Below are positions 46,023 to 57,352 of a stretch of 64,000 nt of DNA, piece by piece; positions within the stretch are counted from its first letter, which is position 1, and each line of letters begins with the position of its first letter. Both the position numbers and the translations under genes were made by a program. The stretch is from Paroedura picta (Eukaryota > Chordata > Lepidosauria > Squamata > Gekkonidae). Location of the stretch: assembly GCF_049243985.1 (NCBI RefSeq), contig NC_135381.1:16417345-16481344 (forward strand), given 5' to 3'. The notes beneath the pieces are model-generated. The model was not told where the DNA came from. It ran no database searches and was given only the letters and a program-made list of their open reading frames with translations.

Positions 46023-46290
46023 AGGCTCCAGATTGCGGATTCATTCAAGTTGAAGATTTTGGTTCTCACCAGAGCCCTAGTGTGGGTTCACTTCCTCTAC
46101 TATGTCCCCCAAAGGAGACTAAGATCCAGCAAACAAAACTTCCTCAAGATCCCCAGCCCCAAATATATTAAACGCTCTACCCAATGAGATTAGGGCCCTG
46201 TGGAACTTGGGAAAGTTCTGCAGAGCCTGCAAAATCGAGTTGTTCTGCCAGGTCTATGGTTGAGGCCTGAAACAATGCCAAAGTACTGGC
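46023..46290 (+). mobile_element. L2-clade LINE fragment, opposite orientation
   Basis: Plus-strand RLQIADSFKLKILVLTRALV and YVPQRRLRSSKQNFLKIP, matching the segment that normally follows QLHWLPV in L2-type elements (FK..VL.Y.AL.G..P.YL). The head-to-head arrangement with 45163-46022 means a rearranged or nested insertion. Confidence 0.6.
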
Positions 46291-46782
46291 CTCCCTACCA
46301 AAATCATGTAAAATTATTCACCTATTGATCACCCAACTTATGTTTGTATTACCTTCACTCACTAGAAAGTAGGAGGTGGCTTCTGGGGTGACTTGATTTT
46401 AAACTGCATTTAAGGAGGACCTGCACCAGAGAACTTTCCAGATAATTTTGCCCTGTGTTTATTATATGCAAAATGCCATGCAGATCTGAACCCCACCAAC
46501 CTCATATTGGAAGCATCTTGAATCTTCCCAGTCCAGCCCCACCCACGTCTAGTGTGTACCGAACCCTTGCTTTGGCAAAGCCATACTTACCTGAGTTGCT
46601 GCTCTGAGCTAATGCCCTGGTTTGTTTTCCTGCACCAGCAAACTGCTGTGAGATGCAGCATCCTACTAGCGCAAGGTCTTCTGCCTCTTACTTCTGGATT
46701 ATATTTCTTGATGAAACATTCGTTCCACCTCAGAAAGCAGTGAATGAACATATTATGTAATATATTGTCCCTTGATTATTCT

Positions 46783-46783
<1 letters not shown>

Positions 46784-46845
<62 letters not shown>
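46784..46845. repeat. (CT)n microsatellite
   Basis: About 31 uninterrupted CT units. Confidence 0.97.
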
Positions 46846-46847
<2 letters not shown>

Positions 46848-47475
46848 CACTGCCAGATGGCAAAGAATCCATTTTAGCAGCTTAGTAATGCTAGATTTTT
46901 TCCTCCCCTCTCTTCTTGCCTGGGCTTGATTGCTGGGCTCCTCCAGAGCAGCAAGCTCTTTTCTATTCTGATGGTAACATGCAGCCTCTCACATTACCCT
47001 CTGATCCCAAGATTAATCAGAGGAGGGAAGCAAAGCTCTTTCAGAGCAGTGGTCCAGAGGCATGTTTTTCAAGCTCTCGGAATGCTCTGGGTTCCTGGCC
47101 TGCTTGGACGGTCTTTCCATCCTATATTTCCATGTCTTTCTCTTCTCACACAGCAACCATCTTGGGCTTGTTTTTTTCACCTTGTGAAATCACCTTGCTG
47201 TTTCCATTATTGGAGGGAAAGATGCACTGCTTTCTGTGGGTCACTTTAAAAATTGTTCCCCTTCAGTCAGGAAAAGGCAATGTACAAGGCAATTCATCCT
47301 TGTATTGACTTAAAAGCAATTACTCCCATTCTTATTAAAGGCTAGAATCTGGGTGCTAGAATTTTTTTTTAAAGTTAGAAACCTAGTTCAGAAGTCTCTT
47401 AAAAATCCCAGTCACAGGAAAACTTCAATATATTGTTGAAAAGAACATGGAGCTGGAGTCATCAACCAAGTAATT

Positions 47476-47677
47476 TCAAATGGGTAGCCGTGTTGGTCTG
47501 AAGTAGTACAATAAAATCAGAGTCCAGTGGCACCTTTAAGTCCAACAAAGATTTATTCTGGGCGTGAGCTTTCAAGTGTAAGCACTCTTCGTCAGACTAA
47601 GTTCTTAGTCACTCAAAAGCTCATGCCATGAATAAATCTTTGTTGGTCTTAAAGGTGCTACTAGACTCTGGTTTTAT
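47476..47677. mobile_element. Fold-back repeat (GTAGCCGTGTTGGTCTG family), full copy
   Basis: Left arm AGAGTCCAGTGGCACCTTTA and AACAAAGATTTATTCTGGGC; right arm ATGAATAAATCTTTGTTGGT, CTTAAAGGTGCTACTAGACT as its reverse complement. Flanked by CAAGTAATT at 47467-47475 and 47678-47686. Confidence 0.75.
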
Positions 47678-47689
47678 CAAGTAATTGTA

Positions 47690-49200
47690 ATTTAATAATA
47701 ATCAATCCTTTCAGTGATGAAATGTATGTACTTATCACCAACAACTGGCTATTACTGCCTTACGGAAACTGTGGATAAAGTATAAAACACTTTATGACAA
47801 AAAGATGCTTTTCATTCTAAGGAAGCATTTCGCTTTTCCTATTGCAAAACAGAAAAAAGTCTAGCAAATTAAAGTTTGTTTTTAATGTGTAGTCCGCCGA
47901 TTAAAATTGATCCCCACAAAAATTAATCAACTAAACCTTGAGTTGGTTAAAGCTTTAATTGATTAACAAAGCAATTAACCCAGTTAAAATTTGCAACCCT
48001 TCTTGCTGAAGCCTGACTCCCAGAAAACACCGATACTCAACCGGTGTCAAGTCCTTGCTATTTCCATCCACAGAGATGGTGCTTCGTTATCTCCTTTCCA
48101 TTAATAAGACAGTTACTTCCAAGCCTGCAGTATTCAGTTGACTGAGACAGCAAACCTGGCCGGTTGGTAATCTCACCTGCACAACTTTCAGAAAACCTGT
48201 TGAAAGCTCCAAGTTCTTAAGCTGTTCAGGACCAAGTGAAAGCTCCAGCTAGGAAGGGTCCTTCAATGCTGCACCAAGAACACAAAGGGAAGGAAACGTT
48301 CTGATTTAATATTAATGTTGGCTACAACAGTCTTCAATAAAACTCACAAGCAAAACATGTAGCCATGGCCACTAACTGTGAAGACAAACCATCCAGGAGA
48401 CACACTGATCAATGGCTATTAGCTGTGTTAATAAAATGGAGCCGCCATTGTGTGAGGCAGCATATAGTGCTAGAAGTCAGGAGTGTCTGTTGCCTTTTGA
48501 CCTCCTTTCTTTCTAAATAGCACGGGAATGATGGGACAGTGAAGACACAAACACCTTTCCCCCATTATTTGTAACCAGAGAAGGTATTTTGTCTGGGGAC
48601 ATTCAATCCATCCAGGACTTGCCTGGTAAGAGGAGAAAGACTTTTCCTCTTTCAGGATTATGTCTCTTGGAATTTCAGGCCCCTAATAAAACTGCCCTAC
48701 AATCCCCTCCCAAGAAGTGTCTACCCCGATTTGACCCATTGGATTATTGTAAAATATAATGAACGGCATTTGTGAAACTAAGTGAGATGTCAGCCTGCAT
48801 GTAGGTCAATGAGAAACATGAGAGAGATGGAAGAAGATGGAATGTGACCTTTGGTGGCTGATCTCAGATTTCTAGATGGACATTTTACTTACCTGTTCTT
48901 ACTAGGGAGAATCTGATTACAGTAATATCATTTCCTCAAACTTCTGGGGAATAATTAACCCAAGCTCCATTACTCTGCATAATTTCAGCTGCTAGGTAGG
49001 GGACGCCCCCAGATGCTAGTTTCTTGGGCTTTATACTGGGTCTGCTTGCTCAGCTGAGAGTCTACAATTATAGTGGGAAATAGATAGATCTTGGCTGAGC
49101 TGTCCACATGGGGGCTCCGTTAGGACCCTGAAGTGGAAAATCCAGATGACAAGAGTTCCTACTGCCACGAATTAACAACCCACCGGTCAATGCTCTCGGT
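47690..49200. other. Region upstream of CABP1, no repeat recognised
   Basis: About 1.5 kb free of obvious transposable elements ahead of the CpG island. Candidate distal promoter by position; no specific binding site was established. Confidence 0.4.
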
Positions 49201-49995
49201 CAGTTCAGATTAAATGTCCAGGAGCCGCGCCATTGCCTGACACTTCTGCGGGAGACTCTCTCCCAGCGCGCTGTCCTGCAGAGGACAATTGTCCCTCCGC
49301 CTTGTACACACACAAAGAGACACACAACATGGGCCGCTTATGTTCTCTACCCCCTCTCCCCCCCCCCCCCAGCACGGGTTTTGTCAGCCGCCCCGAGCGC
49401 CCGCCTTGGAGGCGGAGTGTCAGGGAAAGCGAGGCAGGTGTGCGAGGGCGAAAGGCGCCGGCAGCAGCCTCCGGGGCAGCCGGGGAAGGCGGCGCCCTCG
49501 ACGGGTGAGGAGCCGGCGGCGGCGGGCGAGAGCGGCCGGGCCGGGGGCAGAAGGGAGCGGCGGCGCTGGTCTCTGCCCGAGGCCGGCTCGGCTGGTCGCC
49601 GCTGCTTGCTCCAGGAGGCTGCCTCGCGAGTCTCTCGGCCCGACCGGCCGGCCACTCCCCTCCCGCGCCCGGTGTGCCGAGGCGAGCCGAGGCTCTGCTG
49701 CCCTCCTCCTCCTCCGCGAAGAGGCTCGGCGGGCTGCGGGCGGCTGTCCTGGGCGGGCGGCGGGCTTCCCTGGCGGGGAGGGGCCGAGGCGGCTCTGCGG
49801 GCGCTGTCACATGGGCCGCGGTGCTGAAATGTGAGGCGCTCCCCGGCGGCGCTGCCCGGAGCGCCGCCGCCCCTCGCCTGTGGCCCTGCCTTCCCCGCGG
49901 CGCCCTCGCCCTCGCCGCCTCCGCCGCCTCCTCCGCCTGCTGCTCCGCCTGCCCGGCAGCCGTGCGAGATGCTCGCCTGAGCGGCCGCGCCGACC

Positions 49996-50526
49996 ATGAG
50001 CGCGCAGCAGGGCGGCAGGAGCGACGCCCGCCTTGGCCAGCAGCGGGCGGAGGGCGGCGGGCGGCGGGGCCCCGGACGGGACGGCAGAGGCGGCCCCGAG
50101 GCGGCCCCGAGCGATCTCAGCTGGCGGAGGCCCCTGTGCCAGCCGGGCGGCGGCGCGGACGGCGGAGGGCAGCCCAGGCAGGCGGCGCCAGACGGGCCCC
50201 GGCGGAGGAGCAGCGGCGGCAGCGGCGGCGGCGGCAGCGTCAAGGCGCCCTCCCGCTCGGGCCGCCAGCAGCAGCAGCAGCAGCAGCAGCAGGAGTGCTC
50301 GCCGCGCGCGGACAGGGCGGGGGCGGCGGTGCTGGACTGCGGCGCGGCTCTCGGCCGAAGGGCCAGCAGGGAGTCCCTCAAGCTGCCCGACGGCGCGTCC
50401 CCCAAGGGTGGCAGCGGCGGCGGCGAGAGGAGCCCGGCGGCCAAGGCCGGCTGCAGCCACCGGCGCGGAGAAGCCGACCCGCTCTTCCACCAGCTCCACC
50501 CCATCCTCAGCTCCGTCTTCGGCCAG
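49996..50526 (+). CDS. CABP1: CABP1 (caldendrin, long form) first coding exon
   Basis: Seen: 177 codons from ATG 49996 (A at -3; an in-frame TGA lies six codons upstream) to a GTAAGG donor after 50526, phase 0. The end, EADPLFHQLHPILSSVFGQ, matches the recalled human EADPFLHRLRPMLSSAFGQ, which is followed by DRSLRPEEIEELREAF in the next exon. DLSWRRPLCQPG also fits human SSRRPLCRP. The exon is Gly/Arg/Ser-rich with nine consecutive Gln (CAG)9. Known: CABP1 is a neuronal, calmodulin-like EF-hand sensor that modulates Cav1 channels and IP3 receptors; the caldendrin N-terminus is a disordered postsynaptic targeting region. EF-hand exons and the short-isoform first exon (MGNCVKYP) were not found up to 64000, so they lie to the right. 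Confidence 0.9.
50266..50292 (+). repeat. (CAG)9 coding tract in CABP1
   Basis: Nine pure CAG codons in frame, giving polyGln at residues 91-99. Not present in the human protein as recalled, and a likely length-variable site. Confidence 0.95.
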
Positions 50527-51678
50527 GTAAGGGTGCCGCGCCTCCTTCGCCCTTCAGAGCGGGACCCGGGGCGCGGGGGGGGGGGGGGGACTCGAAACGC
50601 CGCCCTGGACATCTGCTGCTGCCCGGCGGAAAACTTCTGCCGTTCCCTAGAGGTGCCAGCCGGCAGCAGCAGCAGCAGGAGCCTGGGGGAGACTCGGGCG
50701 GGCAGCCTCTGGGCCAGGTGGGAAGCGGCGAGCGGATCGCAAGGGAGGCTGGACCCGCGCGGCTCGGGGTGGCCCGGGAGCACTGCAACCAGGGCGGGGG
50801 AAACCGCTGCAACTGCAGCCGGCGCCAGTCGGCTCCTGCCAGTCGAAAACTTCGCCTGCACCAGTCGGCTCCTGCACCGGGGCACCTCCGAGCGGACTGT
50901 GACCGGCGTGCATCCTCCGGGGTGGAAAGCCAGGCGGCTGGGATTCTATGTCCGGAATATCTAGGACGCGGGGGGGGGGGGGCACAGTAGAAGGAACCGC
51001 AATTCTTAGACGTCCGATGTTTTTGGAGTCCGATTCCTGAACGCAACAGGATTCGGAGAGAGGGATTTGGACATACACACACACACCCGCGCCCCACCTG
51101 TTAACTGGCCTGTAACTTTAACCCCCCCCCAACCCTCCAACAGCATTCACACATGTGCTAGAAGTCCAGAGGTGTTCTTAGTGTCATATATTGGGGTGCC
51201 TCTGGTTAGTGTACACTGCGAATCGGGGGGGGGGGGTGTTGTCTATTTGGGTGCCAGGAGAACAGATGGCAAACTCTCCAAAATACACACACAAGAAAGA
51301 GGAGCTGCGCCAGCATGCCTGCATCTGCTCGCCCTCCACTTCAGCAGGGCTCCTGCGAGAGTTTTCACTGGACTGTGCTCCCAGGCGCCGCTGCACTTGC
51401 TCAACTCCCAGAATGGCCCCTGCCATCCCCTGCTGGTCACCTCTGCTGAATCGCAGGTGCCAGAAAGGCCAGCTGGAAGAAACATGCCGCTTCCTTAAAA
51501 AAACAACCTCTATTATTGTGTCTGCTGGAGGAAAGAACAAAGCCCAGGTCCAGATTGAAGTGGGGGTGTGGAAATACCCGCAGGCTCTGGTGTCTGCCCT
51601 ATTCGCTCACTCCGGCTCCTAGCCCGCTTCTGCGCAGCCACTCAACGGACCTTCTGATGCTAGGAGCTTGCCCGAGAC

Positions 51679-51801
51679 CAGGGGTAGTCAAACTGCGGCC
51701 CTCCAGATGTCCATGGACTACAATTCCCATGAGCCCCTGCCAGGGGCTCATGGGAATTGTAGTCCATGGACATCTGGAGGGCCGCAGTTTGACTACCCCT
51801 G
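51679..51801. mobile_element. Palindromic hAT-type MITE in CABP1 intron 1
   Basis: 123 bp, same family as 4081-4216, two arms that mirror each other with practically no loop. Flanks CCCGAGAC (51671-51678) and CCCAAGAC (51802-51809) are an 8-bp duplication with one change. Confidence 0.9.
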
Positions 51802-51809
51802 CCCAAGAC

Positions 51810-53840
51810 TGTCGAAATAGTGTGTGCACGACTGCGCGTGTGAGCAAAATCCTTCTGACCCAGTTCTGAAGCCTTCAGACAGCTGGTACGTTGAGTGGGG
51901 CCAAATGCGGCCAGCGGTGGTGTGCTCTTCCTGGCACCGTGAAATGCCGTTTTTTTAAGATGCTCCTGGATCTGGGATCCAGAAAGGCTGATTTGTTCAG
52001 TCGCAAGACTGAGGCTTTAGGATTTCTTCTGTGTAGTCTGCGCAGGGATGAAATTGGAAGAGTGACTTCTCCCAAAAGGCTTGTGCTTGCATGAGAGGAG
52101 TATCTCTCGTCATGGGCCCCCTTAGCTGGTGTTTTAGAAGGCTCCCGAGGGGTCTACGGACTGCCCCTTCTTCAAGGGCCACCTGCAAATATTAAATAAG
52201 ATGCTGGAAGGTAGGCTTCCACCTACAGTATGGAGTCACAAGGGGATTTTGCTGGCCATGTGGACTTTAGGAAAAGGGATAATCCACTGTGCAGTGCGGT
52301 CACCCACTCTATCTGACAAGCCTTTCCTGGGGGAGTTTTGATGGGGAAACTTAGTTCTGCGGAGCCCCTTGCTGAACTCCCACCTCCTACTACAGGTACC
52401 ATGAGAACTAAGCGGAAAGGGGATTGTTGCTGCACCTTGAATACCTTCAAAAGGAATACCTCGCCCAGCACCTTGTAGGAACATAATGGGGGGGGGGGGG
52501 ACCAACAGAGAGGGGAGTCAGGGAGTAGCACTTGTGGGTTTCATTAAAGGCTCCCCCACCTTTTCAAGCTCTGAAGAGAACTTTAAAAAGTGCAACTTCC
52601 CAGTAAAGTAATATTTGATACACAGCATGTTGTCCCTGGAAGTTAAGATTCAGTGGAGGCTGCGGGGGAGGGGGTCACAGAGACTACATGTATTTATCAG
52701 GAGTGATTATTAGGCTTCAGCCGAGTTGACAGGGGAAGGAGAGAGGGAGACCCACGGTGACTCTGTGTTTTCCTTTAGGGGGCATTTCACATATGCCTTT
52801 GCTATGTCTTCTTACAGTGGCGTCCTAAGCAGTGCCGGACCCTCCTAAACCCATTGATTTGAATGGACTGGGAAGGGTGTAAGTCTGCTCTCCCTGTCAG
52901 TGTCTCAGATGTGTCTCTGCATGCATGCAAATGAAATGTGAGTCAGCATGGTGCAATGAATTAATTGTCAGATATGGATTGCACTGGGTTCACCTCTTCA
53001 GTCGGTCATGAAGCCTGTAGTGTAGTGTCAGCCACTGCCTGTCGGTATAATATATGCTGCCCCTTGGGAGGAGTGTTGGGATACAGGACTGAAGGAATAG
53101 AGACTTCACACCATTCCAGAAGATGCTGCCCAATTTGACATTTGGTTGGGGCTCAGTAGCAATGGAATTTAACAAGATTCCCTTACGTTCTTCTAGGCAG
53201 ACAGGAATTTCAGGATGGGCCATTACTGGAAACTGAAAATAACTGAGCTGATGGTGAGGGAAGAATCTATTTTTCTTTCTTCATTTTAAAGGACTCACCG
53301 TCATGATAGGCTTTGCAGTAAAACCGTTGCAGGCAGGAGCAAGGATGGGTTGGACTCCAGCCTGGGCTGTGTACACAAGTGCAGCAGCATGAGGTGCTAG
53401 AACAGAGTGTACCACTGCAAATTACAGGTGAGGAGGTGCCACCTTAGAAAGCTGCAGGGGAAAAAAAACCCTCCAATTGAAACTGAAGTACAAGTACATC
53501 AAAGAAGAGAAGCTTCTTGCTCAGCACCTTGCCTGCTGTGCTGGTTTTCTGTTTGCAGGGAGCTTTCATGTTTACTGTAGAAGGACAAAGGGAGAAAAAG
53601 TGACTTCCTCCCTCAAAATCTATAGCCTGAAGTGATACCTTCCATTTTGCCATCTATGCATTCTAGTACCTCATTCTGCCACAGATACCTTTTGTGCATT
53701 TAAAAAAAAAGGTTAGTCATATTTCTGCATGACCAGTTGGCTGCTTTTAGTGATGGCAGCTAAACGGAGCCTCCATTTTCAAGGACAATGCAGGTCTGAT
53801 TACCAGATACAGGAAGACAAGCAATAGGGTATGCTTGTGG
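51810..53840. other. CABP1 intron 1, nothing recognised
   Basis: No EF-hand exon, alternative first exon or clear repeat was seen here. Confidence 0.45.
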
Positions 53841-53844
53841 CTAT

Positions 53845-54462
53845 ACTGCCAGCGTGGTGTTCTGCTTAAAGTAGCAGAATCTAATCTAGAGAAATGGTCT
53901 TGATTCCCTACTCCTCCCCATGAAGTCTCCTGAGTGATCTCAGGGCAGTCACAACTCTCTCAGTCCTATCTATCACCCAGGGTGCCTGTTGTGGGGAGAA
54001 GAAAGGAATCATAGAATCATAGAGTTGGAAGGGTCCTCATGGGTCATCTAGTCCAACCCTCTGCAATATGCAGGACACTCACAACCCTATCGCTCACCCA
54101 CTGTAACCTGCCACCCCTTGAGCCTTCACAGAATCAGCCTCTCCATCAAATGGCTATCCAGCCTCTGTTTAAAAATTTCCACAGATGGAGAACCCACCAC
54201 CTCCTGTGGAAGCCTGTTCCACTGAGAAACCACTTTAACTGTCAGGAACTTCTTCCTGATATTTAGACAGAATTTCTTTTGAATTAATTTCATCCCATTG
54301 GTTCTTGTCTGTCCTTCTGGGGCAAGGGAGAACAACTCTGCTCCATCCTCTATATGACACCCTTTTAAATACTTGAAGATGTTTATCAGATGTTTATGGC
54401 GATTGTAAGCCACATTGAGACTCCTTCAGGTAGAATACGGAAACCAACCAACTCCTCTTACT
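53845..54462 (+). mobile_element. MIR-like SINE split by a CR1 insertion
   Basis: Head and core at 53845-54006 (GCCAGCGTGGTGTTCTGCTT, CTATCTATCACCCAGGGTGC, GTTGTGGGGAGAAGAAAGG); tail resumes at 54398 (GCGATTGTAAGCCACATTGA, CTCCTTCAGGTAGAATACGG). The CR1 at 54007-54397 sits between. The left arm of the duplication has only the tail. Confidence 0.8.
54007..54397 (-). mobile_element. CR1 LINE 3' end nested in the MIR-like SINE
   Basis: Starts with two ATTCTATG units in reverse (AATCATAGAATCATAGAGTT) and proceeds through CCATCAAATGGCTATCCAGC to ACTTGAAGATGTTTATCAGA. Minus orientation, 5' truncated. Confidence 0.9.
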
Positions 54463-55228
54463 AGTGACTTTTACAGAAGTACCTCATCCATCACTTTCAG
54501 AAGCAGTCAATGAGCAAGATACCTACTTTGGCCAGTGGCACAAGAGGTTGCAATTCCAAGGAAAGTTATACCCTTCTAAGTACACTGACTTCAATGGACT
54601 CAGGATCTAACTCTTACTGGACTGTAAATTGCTCTGTAAATCTGACAAGTTGAGTTATACAAGTGGAAACAGGGTACAGCTGCATGTGTGAGAGATGGCC
54701 TAACATGAGGTGGAGAAGCACTGAAAGACAGAAGAAAGGGTAGAGCCCCCAGAGGAGTTCTTCTGAGCAAGGCCCACTGGAAGGAAGAGTAAGCACCCTG
54801 TTGCTGCTCTGCTTGTGGAGGAGTCTACAAATGAACCTGGAACTTTGCTACAGAAAAATGTCGCTGGCTTCCCCCCCCCTCACCCCTCCCATTTAACACC
54901 AATAAAAAGGACTCCCTAAAAATCACAGGGGAGCCTCAGAAGAGTCTGTCATACTTACCCTAGGGAGCAGGTGGACGCCGAGGAAGGAATGTCTTGCTAG
55001 ATGCAGTACTGCACTGCAGGAGCCCAGAAAACACTGTAGAAATAAGGAGTGGTGTGAACACCATATGAAGGAAGTGTTGCAGGGAGAGGGGAAATAGGAA
55101 GGTTAAAATCTTCCATCAACTTGCTCTGTATGTACGCAGTTCTGGAAAACTTTGCTTGCCTCTAGGGTTCTTTAATGATGAGGTCTGCAGGATTAGCTAC
55201 GTTGTAGAAGCTGCTCCATTTGAGTGCC
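54398..55228. repeat. Inverted duplication, right arm (probable source)
   Basis: Reverse complement of 37740-38566 at about 97-98% by eye. Here the MIR tail is joined to its own head across the CR1, so this side looks ancestral. Confidence 0.93.
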
Positions 55229-55629
55229 AGATGGCAAAGTAGATTTTTTAAAAGTCTCCCAGTGGGCTAAAGGCTATGGAGGAAAAAGAGCTGGTCTGTT
55301 GCCAATTCCACGGAGCTCTCTGAACAGAAGCTTTGGGAATGACTTCCCACAGGGCCAGAGAAGATTTCCCAAGCAGCCAGGTTCACCTAAGGAAAGACAC
55401 GTCACAGGCTCATGAGCTCAGGGTGGCACGGTTTGGTCCAGAATACATAGCAATGCAGTGACTATTTAAATAACTGAGCTTTGGGTCCTTTTGGCAAATC
55501 TTGACACAGCTTGCTCTGTTTACACAGTTGGAGAAAAGGACGGTTCAAAATGAATATAGCAGCCAAAAAAAAAAGAACCTATCGTAGGCTATGCCTGATC
55601 ATAAACTGTGGTCTTATATTAGGAGATTA

Positions 55630-55990
55630 ATGGCAGGTTGGGATATTGGCTTCATGGAGTAATTGCTTACTGCAAGCAGAGTGTGTTAGCAGAGTGCCAG
55701 TTATGGAAGGGGCCACTGGAAGGGACCCATCTCTATCAAGTTTCCAGCTTGGCCATAGGGTAGAAACAGTGTTAATTGCCCCCAACAGATGACCTCCATC
55801 ACCAGTTGGGCCAAGGTGGGTTGGTGCTGTTTTTATTATTAACCTGTCAGCAGTGTTTGACACAGTTGACCATGAACTTCTAGCTCACTGCCTCACTGAT
55901 GCCGGAATGAAGGCCATTGGCCATTGGGTTGAGTATACACTGCAAGTTAAATTAGTGATACCTGGAAACAAGGTGAGGAGATTGCCTCAG
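55630..55990 (+). mobile_element. L2-clade LINE reverse-transcriptase fragment
   Basis: Plus strand gives LSAVFDTVDHELLAHCLTDA (consensus LSAAFDTVDHELL), the RT block with the first catalytic Asp, followed by GM. Broken before and after. Confidence 0.7.
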
Positions 55991-56224
55991 TCGCAGGAGT
56001 CTGAATGCTATTGAAGGTGACGCAGTAGGAACCAGGGGAGTTGACTTCTTGGTCTCAGTCCACAGGGAACTTCTGTTCAGACTCTTCTACACCTCTTGTT
56101 CATTTCAGTAGAACTTTTGCAAGAGAGCTTTCTGGAGGAGCAGGCCCCTGTGTTAATTAGGGACAGAATATGGGGCAAAGGTATCTTTTAGGCCCAAACT
56201 CCCCCACACCAGTTATTAGCCGCT

Positions 56225-56392
56225 GCTACTTGAGCAGCAGTGAACAGAACATGAACAAAGCCGATACAGGGATGACCATGAACGAACTAAAAGAAGCAGT
56301 CAGAGACAGGGGAGCATGGCGAAGACTTTCCTATAGAATCACCGAGGGTCGGACATGACTGAATGGATGACATAATCATCATCACTTGAGTG
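56225..56392 (+). mobile_element. RTE-like LINE 3' end, not BovB
   Basis: Encodes MNELKEAVRDRGAWRRLSYR, then ITEGRT and a (ATC)n-like tail GACATAATCATCATCAC. Laid out like the BovB terminus (VEDRKAWR...TRLRT) but clearly a different lineage. Confidence 0.6.
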
Positions 56393-56689
56393 AGGTGTAG
56401 ACAAGCAGCCTGAGTAGTTTATCAGCCATTTATTTATTAATTTATAAACTAATCTATATGCCACCCTTCCCCTATATTATTAGGTGATACTACTGGGTTA
56501 TTAGGTGACACTCAGGTAATCAAACTGAGAGCCAGACTTGGCAGTACATTTCTTTGTTTCACCTGCTTTTTATAGACCTCCTCAGAACAGCTAATTTTCA
56601 AAGTCAGGAAAAGATATTAAATAGCACGTTAAACAAAGGAGAAGCAGGTTAGTCAGGAGGTGGGAGTAAGCCTCTTGGCCTTGGTTTCA

Positions 56690-56990
56690 CACGAAGCTCC
56701 CTTATACTGAGTCAAACCATCAGTCCATCAAGGTCAGTATTGTCTACTCAGACTGGCAGCTGCTGTCCGCAGACTCAGGCAGAAGTCTTTCCCATCGTCT
56801 CCTGTCTGTTCCTTTTCAACTGGAGATGTTGGGGATTGAACCTGGGACCTTTTACATAGGAACATAAGAAGAGCCCTGCTGGATCAGACCACTGGTCCTT
56901 CTAGGCCAGCCTCCTGTCTCACTCTGTGACAAACCTCTGCAAGCCAAAGTAGAAGCTCTTCCACTGAGCCATGGCCCTTTGCATCTAAGT
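56690..56990 (-). mobile_element. tRNA-type SINE with a nested repeat
   Basis: AGCTCCCTTATACTGAGTCA, GGTCAGTATTGTCTACTCAG, GGGGATTGAACCTGGGACCT and CTCTTCCACTGAGCCATGGC are a SINE with a reverse B-box-like head. A second repeat (AACATAAGAAGAGCCCTGCT, GGATCAGACCACTGGTCC) is inserted at about 56858-56935. Confidence 0.65.
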
Positions 56991-57352
56991 GTCATGGATA
57001 TGCTAAGGAATGGAAGTCCATAGCCCAAACATGGCACTCTGTACCATGGAGGATGGACAAGAGATCCAGTGGTGTAGCCAAAGCAGCTGAGATGGCATAG
57101 GGTGTCTGTCAGAGCCACATCTGGGGCTGATAAAGGAAACTTTGATACTTGAAAGCTTGGGTCTGCATGGTAACTGGTCATCTCTGAGCTGGCAGCTGGC
57201 ACTGTTGAGCAAGACCTCTAGGTTATTTGATCCCTGTTGAGCTGACAGTCACACTGCCCTTTGACCTTCTATAGTAGTGGCACTGAAATGAAGCAGGCAG
57301 GAGGCCAGCAGTTCCCTCTTCTACAAAGCATGCCCTATTTGAGCCTCGTGCA

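Larger units (their letters stand above)
49370..51000. promoter_or_regulatory. CpG island over CABP1 promoter and exon 1
   Basis: A 1.6-kb block of very high G+C with dense CpG, in sharp contrast with both flanks. It covers the presumed 5' UTR, exon 1 and the start of intron 1. No TATA box was seen, as expected for a CpG-island promoter. Explains the many long open frames on both strands here. Confidence 0.9.

Noticed and set aside
49347-50885. 512-codon minus-strand open frame over the CpG island.
   Set aside because: A result of extreme GC content (few stops); low-complexity Pro/Arg/Ala, no motifs, antisense to CABP1 exon 1.
49674-50990. 438-codon plus-strand open frame in another frame.
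   Set aside because: Shadow of the GC-rich island; the CABP1 frame has the recognisable EADPLFHQL...FGQ end and donor.
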